From Cryptomeria japonica (Eukaryota; Streptophyta; Pinopsida; Cupressales; Cupressaceae): a stretch of DNA of 64,000 nt. Below the pieces are notes generated by a model. That model searched no databases, had not been told where the DNA came from, and was given only the letters and a program-made list of their open reading frames with translations. The stretch lies in assembly GCF_030272615.1 (NCBI RefSeq), contig NC_081408.1, positions 614,464,977 to 614,528,976 on the forward strand, read 5' to 3'. Shown here piece after piece: positions 47,611-57,960 of the stretch. A program made the translations under genes and the position numbers. Each line of letters starts with the position of its first letter. The stretch's first letter is position 1.

Positions 47611-49721
47611 TGTTGAACACACCTTAGGAATGAGCGCGGTGGGGGGGGGGGGGGTGGTGTGAATCAGTCTAGACCTAATACTTAAAACTTTATTTCTTAA
47701 TCCATAAATTCTTTAAGTGAAATGAAAGATACAACAATGAAACACTATACACAAGAGAACACTAGATTTATGTAGAAAACCCAAATAGGGAAAAACCACA
47801 ATGAGTCAACTCACAATATATGAAATGATTAAAATATAGATTTAGGCTCACTACCAAGGAAGCACACTACTCTCTGAAGGACTTGTAGGCTAGAGTGCAT
47901 AGCCTAAGGGTAAGATAAAAATCTTTCAATTTGAAGATCACTTCTCTAGAGTAGGATCCAATGAATATATGAATCAACAACAAGTGGGCCTTCAAGAATA
48001 TTGCCTTCGACAATCTCTAAACATGAAGTTGTCCTTGAATCTCTATCTCAAGCGACAAACTCCACAACAATCACCACACACTGACTTTGTCACAGATGAA
48101 TTTTACAAATGATATAATCATGTAGGCACAACACACACATTGATCCACACACACATTTGTTGGACATTGGTTGATGTGTTGTCACTAATGTCAACATATT
48201 TTTCTGTGTATTCTAGTGTTGTAGTCATATTGAATGAGTTGGTTTAGCCCATGTGTTGCGGATGAGTTGATGAGGATTAAAGGGTTTCTGGTACATTGTC
48301 TGTAGATGGTTCATTTCCATTTGCATAGGTCCACATGATGTTTTGATCTAGTTATGAGGTCCGGTATTGAGGATTTTATTTAGTTGTTCGTGTTATTCGG
48401 TAATCTAGTTTGTGCTCTGTATTGCTCCAGAATTGTAATATCTTTAGTTGCAGATGTGTGGGATGTATTTTGGATGTTAATGTGCATCCTTAGTTTAGCT
48501 GGTTCATGATTTAGAAATCCAAAAGTGAATCTTTCAGGTTGACAGTCAGTTATGCTGGTGTTCTTGAGCTTCGGTAAAGGGATGATGATGATTCTAGTAA
48601 TCTGAGTTGTTGTAGTTGATTTGGTGCAATTCATGTTGCTTGTGAATATCTCTATATCATGTTCTATGCGTATTTTTGGTCCACATTGATTATTGTGCGC
48701 GTTATTGAAGATTTTCCTTGTTTGGTGATGTTCTTTGTGTTATGTGACATTCTTGGTGGTTGTAGTGTGTTGCAAATGATTGAGGTGTAATTGTTGGAGG
48801 TGTTGCATATTTGCGGTAGTTGTTTTGGTCTAGATTATGTCTTAGTTGACATTGTTTTGGTTCTGATGCATTGTTGTAGCACGTGAGATTGTTATTTTGT
48901 AATTTGTATTGAGGGTTTAGCCGACCTTGAAACATAGGTTGATGAATTGTATAAATGAATGTAATGATCATTGAGAGATATGATGCTATGTGCGAATATT
49001 GTATCAATCATTCAATAGCAATAAAGTTGTGTGAAGTGTGTGAAGAAGTGTGTTGCGGTGAAGATTTGACAGTGAGATTAACCAGAATTGTACTCAGGCA
49101 TATGGAGATGCTATTTTCATAGTTCATGTAATCCGGATTGTTGTCCGAATGCTTTTGTAAGTCAATGAGACTTCATGTAAGGCAGTGAGCCTTCCTTAAA
49201 GGTTGTAGCCTTTCTGGGTTTCTTATCTGAGTAGTGAGCTCTAGGCAATGTGCCTAAATGCATGTGCATTCCCCATTGTAATACTTCACTTACTCCTAAC
49301 AGGGTATTATCTCATTGTGGGTAGGTTCCCACCGTGGTTTTTCCCTTAACAGGGTTTTTCATGTCAAAAATATTGGTGTTATGTGTGTTATTGATGTGGT
49401 GTTGTTTCATGCTTTTAACTATCAGATCTGATTTGTGGTTTAAGTTGCAGTAAGTTTTTGTGCAAACTGATTCACCCCCCCTCTTAGTTTGTTGTATTGT
49501 TGCCAACAACATGTACACTCACTCAATAACTCACTCACTCACTCCTTTAACATCAATTTGATCTTCTATATATATCATCAAATCTCCATTACAAACAGCA
49601 ATTGGGTTGGTCAAAACAAAGGGCGAGCATAAGTCCAATCAAGTTGGCCACCAAAACATAATTATGGTAAAAGTGGCCCAATCTAGGAGATAAAGAGGAC
49701 CTAAAACATCTTAACACTTAT
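47611..49721 (-). repeat. Possible minus-strand LTR hosting a solo LTR
   Basis: The left end TGTTGAACACACC would be the LTR terminus ...GGTGTGTTCAACA on the minus strand. Next to it the minus strand reads ACTGATTCACACC and poly-C, a typical LTR-end neighbourhood also present in the solo LTR at 48158. A plus-strand poly-G run lies at 47641-47654. The right boundary is not visible. Confidence 0.3.
48158..49508 (+). mobile_element. Solo LTR (copia type), 1.35 kb
   Basis: Starts TGTTGGACATTGG and ends TTGTTGCCAACA, giving the inverted ends TGTTGG...CCAACA. It is flanked by ACATT (48153-48157) and ACATG (49509-49513), matching at four of five bases. It contains the words GGTTCCCACCGTGGTTTTTC and CTGATTCACCCCCC near the end, common in plant copia LTRs. 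No internal region or second LTR is next to it, so it probably arose by LTR-LTR recombination. Minus-strand frames inside are not genes. Confidence 0.75.
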
Positions 49722-50471
49722 TGTAGACACCCAAAATTGTCCAATCTAATTTATTTATTTAATTATCTAAGCTTAATTCTTCTATTAATTAAATAAATAT
49801 TTATTTATTTAATTAATTCATTTATCCTCTTCTAGCCTTATTTCTCATTTAAATAAATACATTTATTTATTTAAATTATCCTTTTCCTAAATTAAATAAA
49901 TATTTTATTTATTTAATTATCCCACTTCTTCTATTAATTAAATAAATCTTTATTTATTTAATTAATTCATTAACCTTTTCTACCCATGACACATGTCATT
50001 CGTCTCTTAATTCATACACTACCTACCCCTTTCATTATTTTATTATTTCTTTTACCTACCCTCTAATCATAGCCGACCTCCTTTTACACCTCTCAATCTT
50101 ATCCCTCCATTTCATATTGTGTCTTCTATTTAAGGAGATGCTTCATTCATTATCAAACCCTAATAAATGATCTTAAGGACTTGACTACACTACGATCCTA
50201 CTTACAACCACATTTCGTTCTTTGTTGAGCTCTTGTGCACACATAAAATCTGAGAGCAAATATATCAAGCAAGATCAATGGAGATAGGAAAAATGGAGAT
50301 CCAAACCCTATTGGACATGTGATGGTATAATCTTTGTGATTTTGTTTGATTTGCATTGTCTTAGGTAATCTTCATATGTTATGGTGGATCTTTGTTGTTG
50401 TTGGGCTAGGGTTTTGTGGTTGAATTCATTTAGCCTTTCAATATTGTTATTATTGTTATCCATTTTCACCA
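49722..50471 (+). repeat. 5' LTR of the Tat element
   Basis: Starts TGTAGACACCCAAAATTG. The end is placed at CACCA, a few bases before the PBS. U3 (49735-49980) contains AT-rich palindromic repeats of ATTAAATAAATATTTATT type. A TATTTAAGG near 50126 may be the TATA element. Without the 3' LTR the boundaries rest on the PBS and the TG...CA pattern. Confidence 0.65.
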
Positions 50472-50478
50472 TATATTT

Positions 50479-50496
50479 TGGCACGTCCGGTGGGAC
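50479..50496 (+). promoter_or_regulatory. Primer binding site, non-Met type
   Basis: TGGCACGTCCGGTGGGAC begins with TGG, the complement of tRNA CCA-3'. Its reverse complement would be an 18-nt tRNA 3' end. It is neither the iMet PBS nor the Asp-type PBS common in related groups. I cannot name the tRNA from sequence alone. Confidence 0.55.
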
Positions 50497-50585
50497 TCTT
50501 GTCCCTTTTGTATTTAACTTCTTTGTTACAGATTTTGTATTTTGAAGTTGTAGATCCGACGTTTTCGGCAGCATTTTGATATTTC

Positions 50586-50850
50586 CGCGTCTGCGTACTT
50601 TCGGATCGCGTTTTTGATTTTCTGGCGCATCTGCGACCTCTGGAATCGCGTCTGTGTTATTGGCAATATTTTATTTTGCAGGTTCCAGGAAAGCGCATTT
50701 GTGTTTTAAAGTCACGTATGAGATGTTTTTAGCCGCGTTTGTGTCCAGAAGACACGTCTGTGTTCTGTAGTCGCGTCTGTGTTTCACAGAACCGCATCTG
50801 TGTCACCCAATCGCGTCTGTGTTGAGGGTAACCGCGTCTGTGTTCACCAG
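50586..50850 (+). repeat. Spaced CGCGTCTGTGTT motifs, leader cluster 1
   Basis: Twelve copies of a CG-starting 11-12-mer start at 50586, 50607, 50626, 50647, 50694, 50713, 50734, 50753, 50772, 50793, 50812 and 50833. Start-to-start steps are 19 or 21 nt (one gap of 47). The bases between copies vary. Confidence 0.9.
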
Positions 50851-52076
50851 TTTCAAATTTTGGGTTTTAATTGATTCAGTTTTTCGGATTTTGCATTTAG
50901 GGTTTCAGATCTAGTTTATTTTGAGCTAACATTTTCAGATCTAGCTAACAAAATTGGTGCAGCTTGTCTTGAAGGCTAAATCGTTTGGTTGAAAGCCCCT
51001 ATTTTCACAAAGTCTTTTGGGTTTAAAATTTACCTAATTTGTGTGCTTGTAGGAAGGGGTAATCATTTGAAACAATCCAAACTACTAATAAATCTTTGTT
51101 GCAGGTCCTTGGCAAGGATTTTTGGATTTCTATTGTGTGCCTTGTTTTCATAGACTAACAAACACTTCAATTGGTGCACTAAAATTGAATCATTGTCTTT
51201 TGTGTCTTGAGCAATAGGCTCTTTTTGTTTAATCTTTAGAGGGTCTGTCTTCCCGTGTGGTCATTAGGACTACTAGTGAGAAGAGAACGACCCAAGTGGT
51301 AGCGAGGAAAACCCACCTCTTCCGAACCACTATAAACAAATGTATTCATGGTGAAAACTATGGATAACGTGTGCTGATTAGTTCATACCAACACTATGTC
51401 TCCCCATAAACCCGTTTGATCAAATTTATTTGATCAGTTGTAGGGCGTAACCCCTACCGGCTGGGAGCCTTCTATATTTACAGAGCTGAAAGTGTCGCAT
51501 GTATGGCCACACGAGCGGATGCTCTTACTAGCACCTTTTTGTTTTAGAAGCCCAAATCCTTCTAGTTGTTGGGGTAGGAGGTCGGACCTCTGGTAGTGGC
51601 CCACACACATACGGTTCTTAGTAGAGATACAAAGTTCGCCACGAGGAGTTTTCGTGGGGACTGATGCTTAGCTGACCCGAGAAGTGAGTGCCGAGGGTGG
51701 AGCCAGTGAGGTCAAGCATCTAAGTATCCGCTCTGAATAGCGTAGCCTCGGGGGTAAAACCCCATGTGGGATCAACAACTATTGTCTTGGCCAGCCATAA
51801 GAATTGTGCTTGACTTATTTTAAACATTCAAAACATTCAAGATCAAACAACAAAACATTGTGTCTTTTGTGTCTTCAAGTGTATGCAAAACATTTTTACA
51901 TCGAACAACACACTCTTCTTGGAGTCATTTTGAGTCTAGACACTTGCAAACAGTGGGTCTTCATCAACACTGTGTCCTCTTGTCATGAAAAACAGTCAAA
52001 CAGTCAAATTTGGTCACAACAAAATGACTTCACAGATTGGAAAAAATTGCACAAATTTTACAGAAACACGTCTATG
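50851..52076 (+). other. Tat leader between the two motif clusters
   Basis: Untranslated region. 51240-51790 is less AT-rich, with several short self-complementary strings (for example TTGATCAAATTTATTTGATCA near 51420 and GGGGGTAAAACCCC near 51750). It is a candidate for structured packaging or translation-control RNA. The frame at 51804-52193 spans the motif cluster and is not supported as a gene. Confidence 0.5.
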
Positions 52077-52252
52077 TCGGACATAATAGCGTCTGTGTTG
52101 TATAACTGCGTCTGTGAAGGGCAGAATCGCATCTATGTTCCAACAGTCAACATTACACTTTGCAAAAAAATCTTAGAAGCGCGTCTGTGTTAAACAGAGC
52201 CGCGTCTGCGTCAGGAAATCGCGTCTATGAAGTATATAGGTGCGTCTGTGTT
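52077..52252 (+). repeat. Spaced CGCGTCTGTGTT motifs, leader cluster 2
   Basis: Further copies start at 52077, 52088, 52107, 52128, 52180, 52201, 52220 and 52241, again mostly 19 or 21 nt apart, about 500 nt before the gag start. Confidence 0.88.
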
Positions 52253-52743
52253 CAGAATTGAAAAACTGTTACAGTCCAGCAAACAAACACAGTCAGTTTC
52301 AGAATTCTTGAGCTTCTTAGGTCATTTCTCCAGGGTTTCATTTAGCATTCAACCTATCCTTGGGTCTCACAAAATCCATCATTGCTTCACATCTCACTTT
52401 ACAGTCACACTTGTCGAAACTTGAGTCAAAAGGTCACTTGCTTGTCCTCACTATACTTTGTCAACACACTACATACAACAACACTTTGCTAAGTGGTCCC
52501 TCATCAAGGTTTCTTACCTTTGGGTCTCATTTGGTCTTACTTAGAGTCAAGGTCAACTTACCTCATCAAGAGAAACTATCCTCTCTTTGGAAGTCAAACC
52601 TACTCTACTACATACATACTTGGTCTTACACTTTGGACATTGCAAGTACACTTCAGATTCATTTACATTTCATCCAACTCTTGGTCTTCCATACTCTTTC
52701 CATTTTTCATCTAGTCTCACACATCTTGGTCAATACCTAGTTC

Positions 52744-54636
52744 ATGGTTGAAACCCGCCTTCAAAAATCTAGGAGAGAAACTAAAGAGGCTCAAGAGTCC
52801 GCAAACATGAGTTCTTATGAGTATGACAATGAGATCTTTTTCAATTCTGATCATACTACATTACTTGACATGGATGCCTATAGAAACATTCCAAATGTTG
52901 AGAACATGGACACTATAAACAACAATGCTATACATAATGACAATATGGACAACTTTTCAGTACATTCAGCAGATGTGGAAGAATCCATTATGAATCCCAA
53001 TTTCAATCGATTGGTTGAGGAAATAATGAGGAGGGATAGACAATACTTTTTACAAATGATGGCACAAAGTGGAGCCAAGATACCACATGATTTTGACATG
53101 TCTCAAATAATGGAAAATCGACCTTTGCAACAACCTCACTCCAACATGGATCAAAGGAGACCTAATAGTGGAGGAAATAGAGGACCATATATGGTACCTG
53201 AATCACCATCAGCTTTGCTTCAAAAATCAGAGGTCCCACATACACATGGTCAAACATATGATACTCACCTTCGCAGACCATTATGGAAGTCTTATGGAGA
53301 AAAATATGCTCAATCACATATCAATGCTAAGGATCAACCACCAAAGCAATGGGATATTCAAAGGCATGCTCAAAATTTGGACACAAGGAAACCCCGCGTC
53401 AAATTTGGGGGCAATACAATAGAACATGACATGCCCGTAGAGTATGGTATACATGCACAAAATAGATATGGTGTTCCTCAACATGAATCTATACCAAGTG
53501 GTCCATATACACAGCATCATTACAGACCTCCTCCATATGAACATGTGTATGATCAATATCATCCATATATGCAACATGCTCCTCCTCCAATGGGTACCTC
53601 AAACATAGGATATGGTCCAAGAAGTCGATCTCCACCTAAGAGCAATTTGGAGCAACAAATCAGGGACTTACAAAAGAAAATGGAGGACATAAATACACCG
53701 AAGCCAACATACACAATGAGAGACATATGTCCCTATCCATTTGACAAAAGCATTCCAATGCCTCCATTTCCTACACACTTTGTGACGCCTAAGTTTGATA
53801 AGTATAGAGGAAAAGGGGATCCTAAGGCACACATAAGACAATTTTTCACAGCTTGCATTGAGGTAGCAGCAGAAGAGACATATTTGATGAGATTATTCCC
53901 ACAAAGCTTAGGTGATCAAGCTATGGAATGGTTCTCCCAACTCCCACCTGGTATTAAGTCACGGGGTGATCTAGCAGAGGCATTTATCCAACATTTCTCC
54001 TACAACATAGAGACAAACATATCAGTCACTACTTTGTGCAACACCAAGCAAAAAGAGGGAGAATCTTTTGCATCATTCTTACAAAGATGGAGAAATCTAG
54101 CCAGTAGATGCTCTTGTGAAATTCCACAAAAAGAAATGGTGGAAATGTTCACCCAGAATGTTAACAAAGACATTGGCTATGACCTAAGAAAAGCTTGCTT
54201 ATCCACCTTCAAGGACGTTATTGAAAAAGGCTTAGCTACAGAAAAGGTCCTAATTGAACAAGGAGTCATCAAGATATTCAAGGAAAACAAAGACGACTTT
54301 AAAGGAAAAGACAAGCCAAGATTTTGGAATAAAAACAAGAACACGGTCAATGATGGTGTTGTTGATGCCAACACAGTGCGACCCAAAGTCATCTTTTCAG
54401 GATCAAGTTCTACAAACAATCAAGTGAATACTCAAACAACTTCCAGATCACGAAGGAAGTACACTCCATTGGGAGAACCACTTGAGTCAGTTTTCAAGAA
54501 GCTTGTGGCAAACAAAGTAATCACAGTTCCAGATTTTCCTCCATATGAACCAAAGGTTAAACCAAATTGGTGGAATGATGATGAGTATTGTGAATTTCAT
54601 AAGAGCAAATGTTATAAGACAGGAAATTGTCATTGA
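52744..54636 (+). CDS. gag: Tat gag polyprotein
   Basis: An intact 630-residue frame from ATG 52744. It opens MVETRLQKSRRE, followed by an acidic Asn/Asp-rich stretch and a Pro/His/Tyr/Gln-rich region to about residue 300. A short coiled coil (LEQQIRDLQKKMEDI, about 301-315) precedes the retrotransposon gag domain (about 345-480: FDKYRGKGDPKAHIRQFF, MEWFSQLPPGIKS, FLQRWRNLASRC). The C-terminus has a CEFHKSKCYKTGNCH zinc-knuckle-like motif, of the Tat type with His in place of the second Cys. Gag forms the particle and binds RNA. The TGA at 54634 stands between His and a frame that continues without shift into protease. It could be a readthrough site, but it fits the C-to-T pattern of the other stops. 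Length is typical of Tat gags. Confidence 0.85.
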   Translation: MVETRLQKSRRETKEAQESANMSSYEYDNEIFFNSDHTTLLDMDAYRNIPNVENMDTINNNAIHNDNMDNFSVHSADVEESIMNPNFNRLVEEIMRRDRQYFLQMMAQSGAKIPHDFDMSQIMENRPLQQPHSNMDQRRPNSGGNRGPYMVPESPSALLQKSEVPHTHGQTYDTHLRRPLWKSYGEKYAQSHINAKDQPPKQWDIQRHAQNLDTRKPRVKFGGNTIEHDMPVEYGIHAQNRYGVPQHESIPSGPYTQHHYRPPPYEHVYDQYHPYMQHAPPPMGTSNIGYGPRSRSPPKSNLEQQIRDLQKKMEDINTPKPTYTMRDICPYPFDKSIPMPPFPTHFVTPKFDKYRGKGDPKAHIRQFFTACIEVAAEETYLMRLFPQSLGDQAMEWFSQLPPGIKSRGDLAEAFIQHFSYNIETNISVTTLCNTKQKEGESFASFLQRWRNLASRCSCEIPQKEMVEMFTQNVNKDIGYDLRKACLSTFKDVIEKGLATEKVLIEQGVIKIFKENKDDFKGKDKPRFWNKNKNTVNDGVVDANTVRPKVIFSGSSSTNNQVNTQTTSRSRRKYTPLGEPLESVFKKLVANKVITVPDFPPYEPKVKPNWWNDDEYCEFHKSKCYKTGNCH

Positions 54637-56184
54637 CTGAAGAACATCATACAAGATCTCATTGATAGAGGTGACATTGAGATTGAGGGACATTCGTCTA
54701 ATCAAGAACATGAGATGTTTAAGGAACCATTCCCAAAACATGACAAGGGAAAAGCTAAAGCCACAGAGGATCAAACCAACTATACCAGAGCATCTTATAA
54801 CTATGATTCAACTATCAATCACATCTCGATGGACAATTATGTCTCTACCATTATCATCAAGGACAAAGCATCTGAGAATTCTACTCAGAGACCCAGGATT
54901 GTCCTAAAAGGTGTTGGATCTTCTTCTGAACCTACCTCTGAATGTAATGTCACAACTCGTCGAGGTAAAATCACTTTGCAAGGTGCTCCAACTAAAAACA
55001 CCGCTCCTTCATCAACCAAACCTGAATATGACCTTGTAGAACAGTTAGGGAAGACACCCGTGCTCATCTCCATTCTTGAGCTCCTACGCATATCTCCTGC
55101 TCATAAAGCCATTCTTGACAAAATCTTGAGAGACACCGCCGTTCCTACTGATTTGGACGTGGACCAATTTCAAGCCATGGTGGGATACCTTTCCGTTCCA
55201 CATTCACTTACTTTCACAGAAGCCGATGACGCCTCTGTAAGTCAGCCACATAATGCACCACTGCGCATGGAAGCCTTCATTCACAAACATCGAATAAAAA
55301 GAGTCCTGATAGATGGAGGAGCAGGTCTAAACATTTGCACATTAAGCACTATTACACAATTGGGATATTCTGATAAAGCTGTGAATTCTACAAACAAAAT
55401 CACCATTAAAGCATATGATGATGAAGAGCGTTCATCCAAGGGTACAGTCATCTTACCTCTCAGAGTTGGGCCAATTACAAAGGATGTGGTTTGTCAAGTC
55501 CTGGATTTAAATCTCACTTACAACATATTGCTAGGACGTCCTTGGATTCATGAAATGAGGGCAGTCCCATCCACATATCACCAATGCATTAAGTTTCCTC
55601 ATAATGGAGTGGAAGTAACAGTTAATGGTGATCCTAATCCATTCATATACTGCAATAACCTGAAATCAAAGACTGAGACCATCATTCCCAGTAATCGTGA
55701 GGTTGTTCCTTCATCGGCATACATTGATCTGGAGTCATTAAAACCTTCGACATCAAAACAAGGTGAGCTTAAAGGCAAGTTTCAGGACAAAGGCATGGGG
55801 GAATATACTTTAAATCAGACCATGTACTTATGACAAGTCATGAGTTCCCCAAAAGAATATGGAAGACCACATCCTAACAAGCAAATCTCCATCATGATGC
55901 TCAAATGGGACCCTACTACCTTTCAAAGATGGGGTGAACTAGAAGAGGAAGATTTATACAAAATGCTTTTCAGAGACAATGAAGAGGAAACACAAGATCA
56001 CATCAATCTACCATGTGAGAAATATGGCAAAGGCTTCAAAATTCTACAAAAATTCGGGTATGATGGAAAAAGCCCTCTGGGATTACGAAAGGAAGGCATC
56101 ATTGAACCTTTACAACCTGAATTGACTCTCAAGAAGGAACGCTTGAAAGGACTTGGTTTCTTAACTTCCAAGGTCCACACCTAA
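54637..56184 (+). pseudogene. Tat protease and G-patch region
   Basis: It is in frame with gag. After a charged linker comes the aspartic protease: VLIDGGAGLNIC (catalytic Asp codon at 55312) and later YNILLGRPWIHEMRAVPSTY (about 55520-55580). In this family the protease cleaves the polyprotein. A TGA at 55831 interrupts; the same frame resumes with MLKWDPTTFQRWGELEEEDL. It then reads GKGFKILQKFGYDGKSPLGL and KEGIIEPLQPE, a G-patch-like glycine-rich RNA-binding motif found in Tat elements between protease and RT. A TAA at 56182 ends that segment. No frameshift is present. Confidence 0.8.
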
Positions 56185-56763
56185 AGGGCAGAAGAAGCCT
56201 TACAAATCAAAGCTGCCAAAATTCAATAAGAGGATCGCTATTCCACAGATTCCAACGAATGGGAATGGGGTTCCGACAAGTCTTCCAGTGACTACGAGCT
56301 CACCGAGACATTCAGAGAGCCAGATGAACCCACAGAAGAAGAGGAGTTTTATAACAAGTTCAGAGTTGGTCAAGAAACAACCCATGAGGATTCCACACAG
56401 TCCTGGTCTCAAGGTTCTAGGTTGAAATCACATAGGATGAGAACACCTGTCCCAGAATGTGCTACTAGTGATGATAATTTGGATTCGCTTGCGATCGAGA
56501 CTGATGAGGAGAGTGCCATCAATGACCTTGATAATTACCTTGACATACCCGAATATAACTGCATCTTCACTCTTAGCCTCGCTAACTTCGAAGACATTAA
56601 TGACCTTCCCCTTGTTCACCACCAACTCATTGATTGGGATCATGAAGGACCTGCACAGTTTGACACATTCCAAAATGATGAAGCTTTTATTGACTATCTG
56701 GGCATACGAGATGATCTTCCCCTTGGAGACCATAAAGCGGGATAAACTATAGAACTCAATAGC
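56185..56763 (+). pseudogene. Acidic linker between G-patch and RT
   Basis: Same frame, with stops at 56227 and 56743. It reads as a strongly acidic, Asp/Glu/Ser-rich segment (EWEWGSDKSSSDYELTETF, DEPTEEEEFYNKF) followed by NCIFTLSLANFEDINDL, a conserved-looking short block seen ahead of RT. In some Tat relatives this interval holds an intron. Here the continuous frame argues against a needed intron. Confidence 0.6.
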
Positions 56764-57960
56764 GTGGCATATTTTGGTGAGGGTGTCGGACCTTCCAGTC
56801 GCAAAAATGTGAAAATAAGAACAAATCAAGGGTCTTATGGCGAAAACCACACTGTGGCACTGTCTAACCCCAAAAAAGTAAAAAGAAAGGACGTATCTGA
56901 GGGCGAAAACCTCTCTGAGGCACCCAAAGATGGAAGGCTCGACATTCTCCCAGCATCATATGAGGAAAAGTCATCCATGTTGGTAGAAGAGACTATCAAA
57001 ACAAACATTGGTACAGAAGAGGTTCCACACAACATATTCCTAGCTCAATCACTGACAGAGTCCGAAAGGTCAAAATTCATAAGTTTCTTCAAAGAACGAC
57101 AAATCAACTTTGCCTGGTCGTACGCTGATATGCCTGGATTAGATCCAGATTTGGTAATGCATCATTTGACAGTCAAACCGGGGGCAAAACCAGTAAAACA
57201 GAAATTAAGAAAAATGCATCCACGAGTGGCATTACTAGTCAAAGTAGAACTTGAGAAATTACTGGATGTTGGATTCATACGCCCAATTGATTATCCTGAA
57301 TGGATTTCCAACTTGGTACTTGTTAGTAAACCAGATCGCAGCATAAGAATATGTACAGATTTCAGAGACATCAACAAAGCTTGTCCAAATGATGACTTCC
57401 CATTACCAAATATTGACTTGATTGTTGATCTCACAACAGGTCATGAAATGTTATCATTGATGGATGGATTCTCTGGTTATAATCAAATAAGGATCGCACC
57501 CAAGGATCAACACAAAACATCATTTACTTGTCCATGGGGAACTTTCTGCTGGAATGTCATGCCTTTCGGGCTAAAGAATGCAGGTGCTACATATCAAAGA
57601 GCCATGACTACTATCTTTCATGATCTCATGCACGTAACCGTGGAAGATTATGTTGACGACCTCTTAGGAAAATCAATAGACAGAAATACACATTTGGACA
57701 TACTTTCAGTCGTCTTTGATCGGTTGGAAAAATACAAAGTAAGATTAAACCCCAAGAAATGTGTCTTTGGAGTAACCTCTGGGAAGCTCCTAGGATTCAT
57801 TGTATCCAAAAGGGGAATTGAAGCTGATCCAGCAAAAGTCAAGGCCATCTTGGAGATGCAACCACCAAGAAATATTAGTCAACTTCAATCCTTACAAGGC
57901 AGACTCCAGTCCATCCGAAGATTCATAACACAACTGGCAGATAAGTGTAATCCTTTTTAA
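56764..57960 (+). CDS. Tat reverse transcriptase
   Basis: Open for 398 codons in the same frame as gag. It holds the full RT domain: FAWSYADMPGLDPDLVMHHL, VKQKLRKMHP, VGFIRPIDYPEWISNLVLVS, ICTDFRDINKACPNDDFPLP, LSLMDGFSGYNQI, TSFTCPWGTFCWNVMPFGLK, and the catalytic VEDYVDDLLGKS (YVDD at 57649-57660, both aspartates present). The thumb follows (KKCVFGVTSGKLLGFIVS). It copies the element's RNA into DNA. The frame closes at TAA 57958 and continues after it without shift, so the enzyme is intact in itself but cut off from RNase H and integrase. Confidence 0.9.
   Translation: MAYFGEGVGPSSRKNVKIRTNQGSYGENHTVALSNPKKVKRKDVSEGENLSEAPKDGRLDILPASYEEKSSMLVEETIKTNIGTEEVPHNIFLAQSLTESERSKFISFFKERQINFAWSYADMPGLDPDLVMHHLTVKPGAKPVKQKLRKMHPRVALLVKVELEKLLDVGFIRPIDYPEWISNLVLVSKPDRSIRICTDFRDINKACPNDDFPLPNIDLIVDLTTGHEMLSLMDGFSGYNQIRIAPKDQHKTSFTCPWGTFCWNVMPFGLKNAGATYQRAMTTIFHDLMHVTVEDYVDDLLGKSIDRNTHLDILSVVFDRLEKYKVRLNPKKCVFGVTSGKLLGFIVSKRGIEADPAKVKAILEMQPPRNISQLQSLQGRLQSIRRFITQLADKCNPF

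Noticed and set aside
50586-52252. CRISPR-like array (short repeats with variable spacers)
   Set aside because: Repeats are only 11-12 nt, spacers 7-9 nt, there is no leader or cas gene, and the DNA is a plant retrotransposon leader.
52878-54419. Minus-strand frames opposite the Tat gag
   Set aside because: Shadows of the gag coding strand; no motif.
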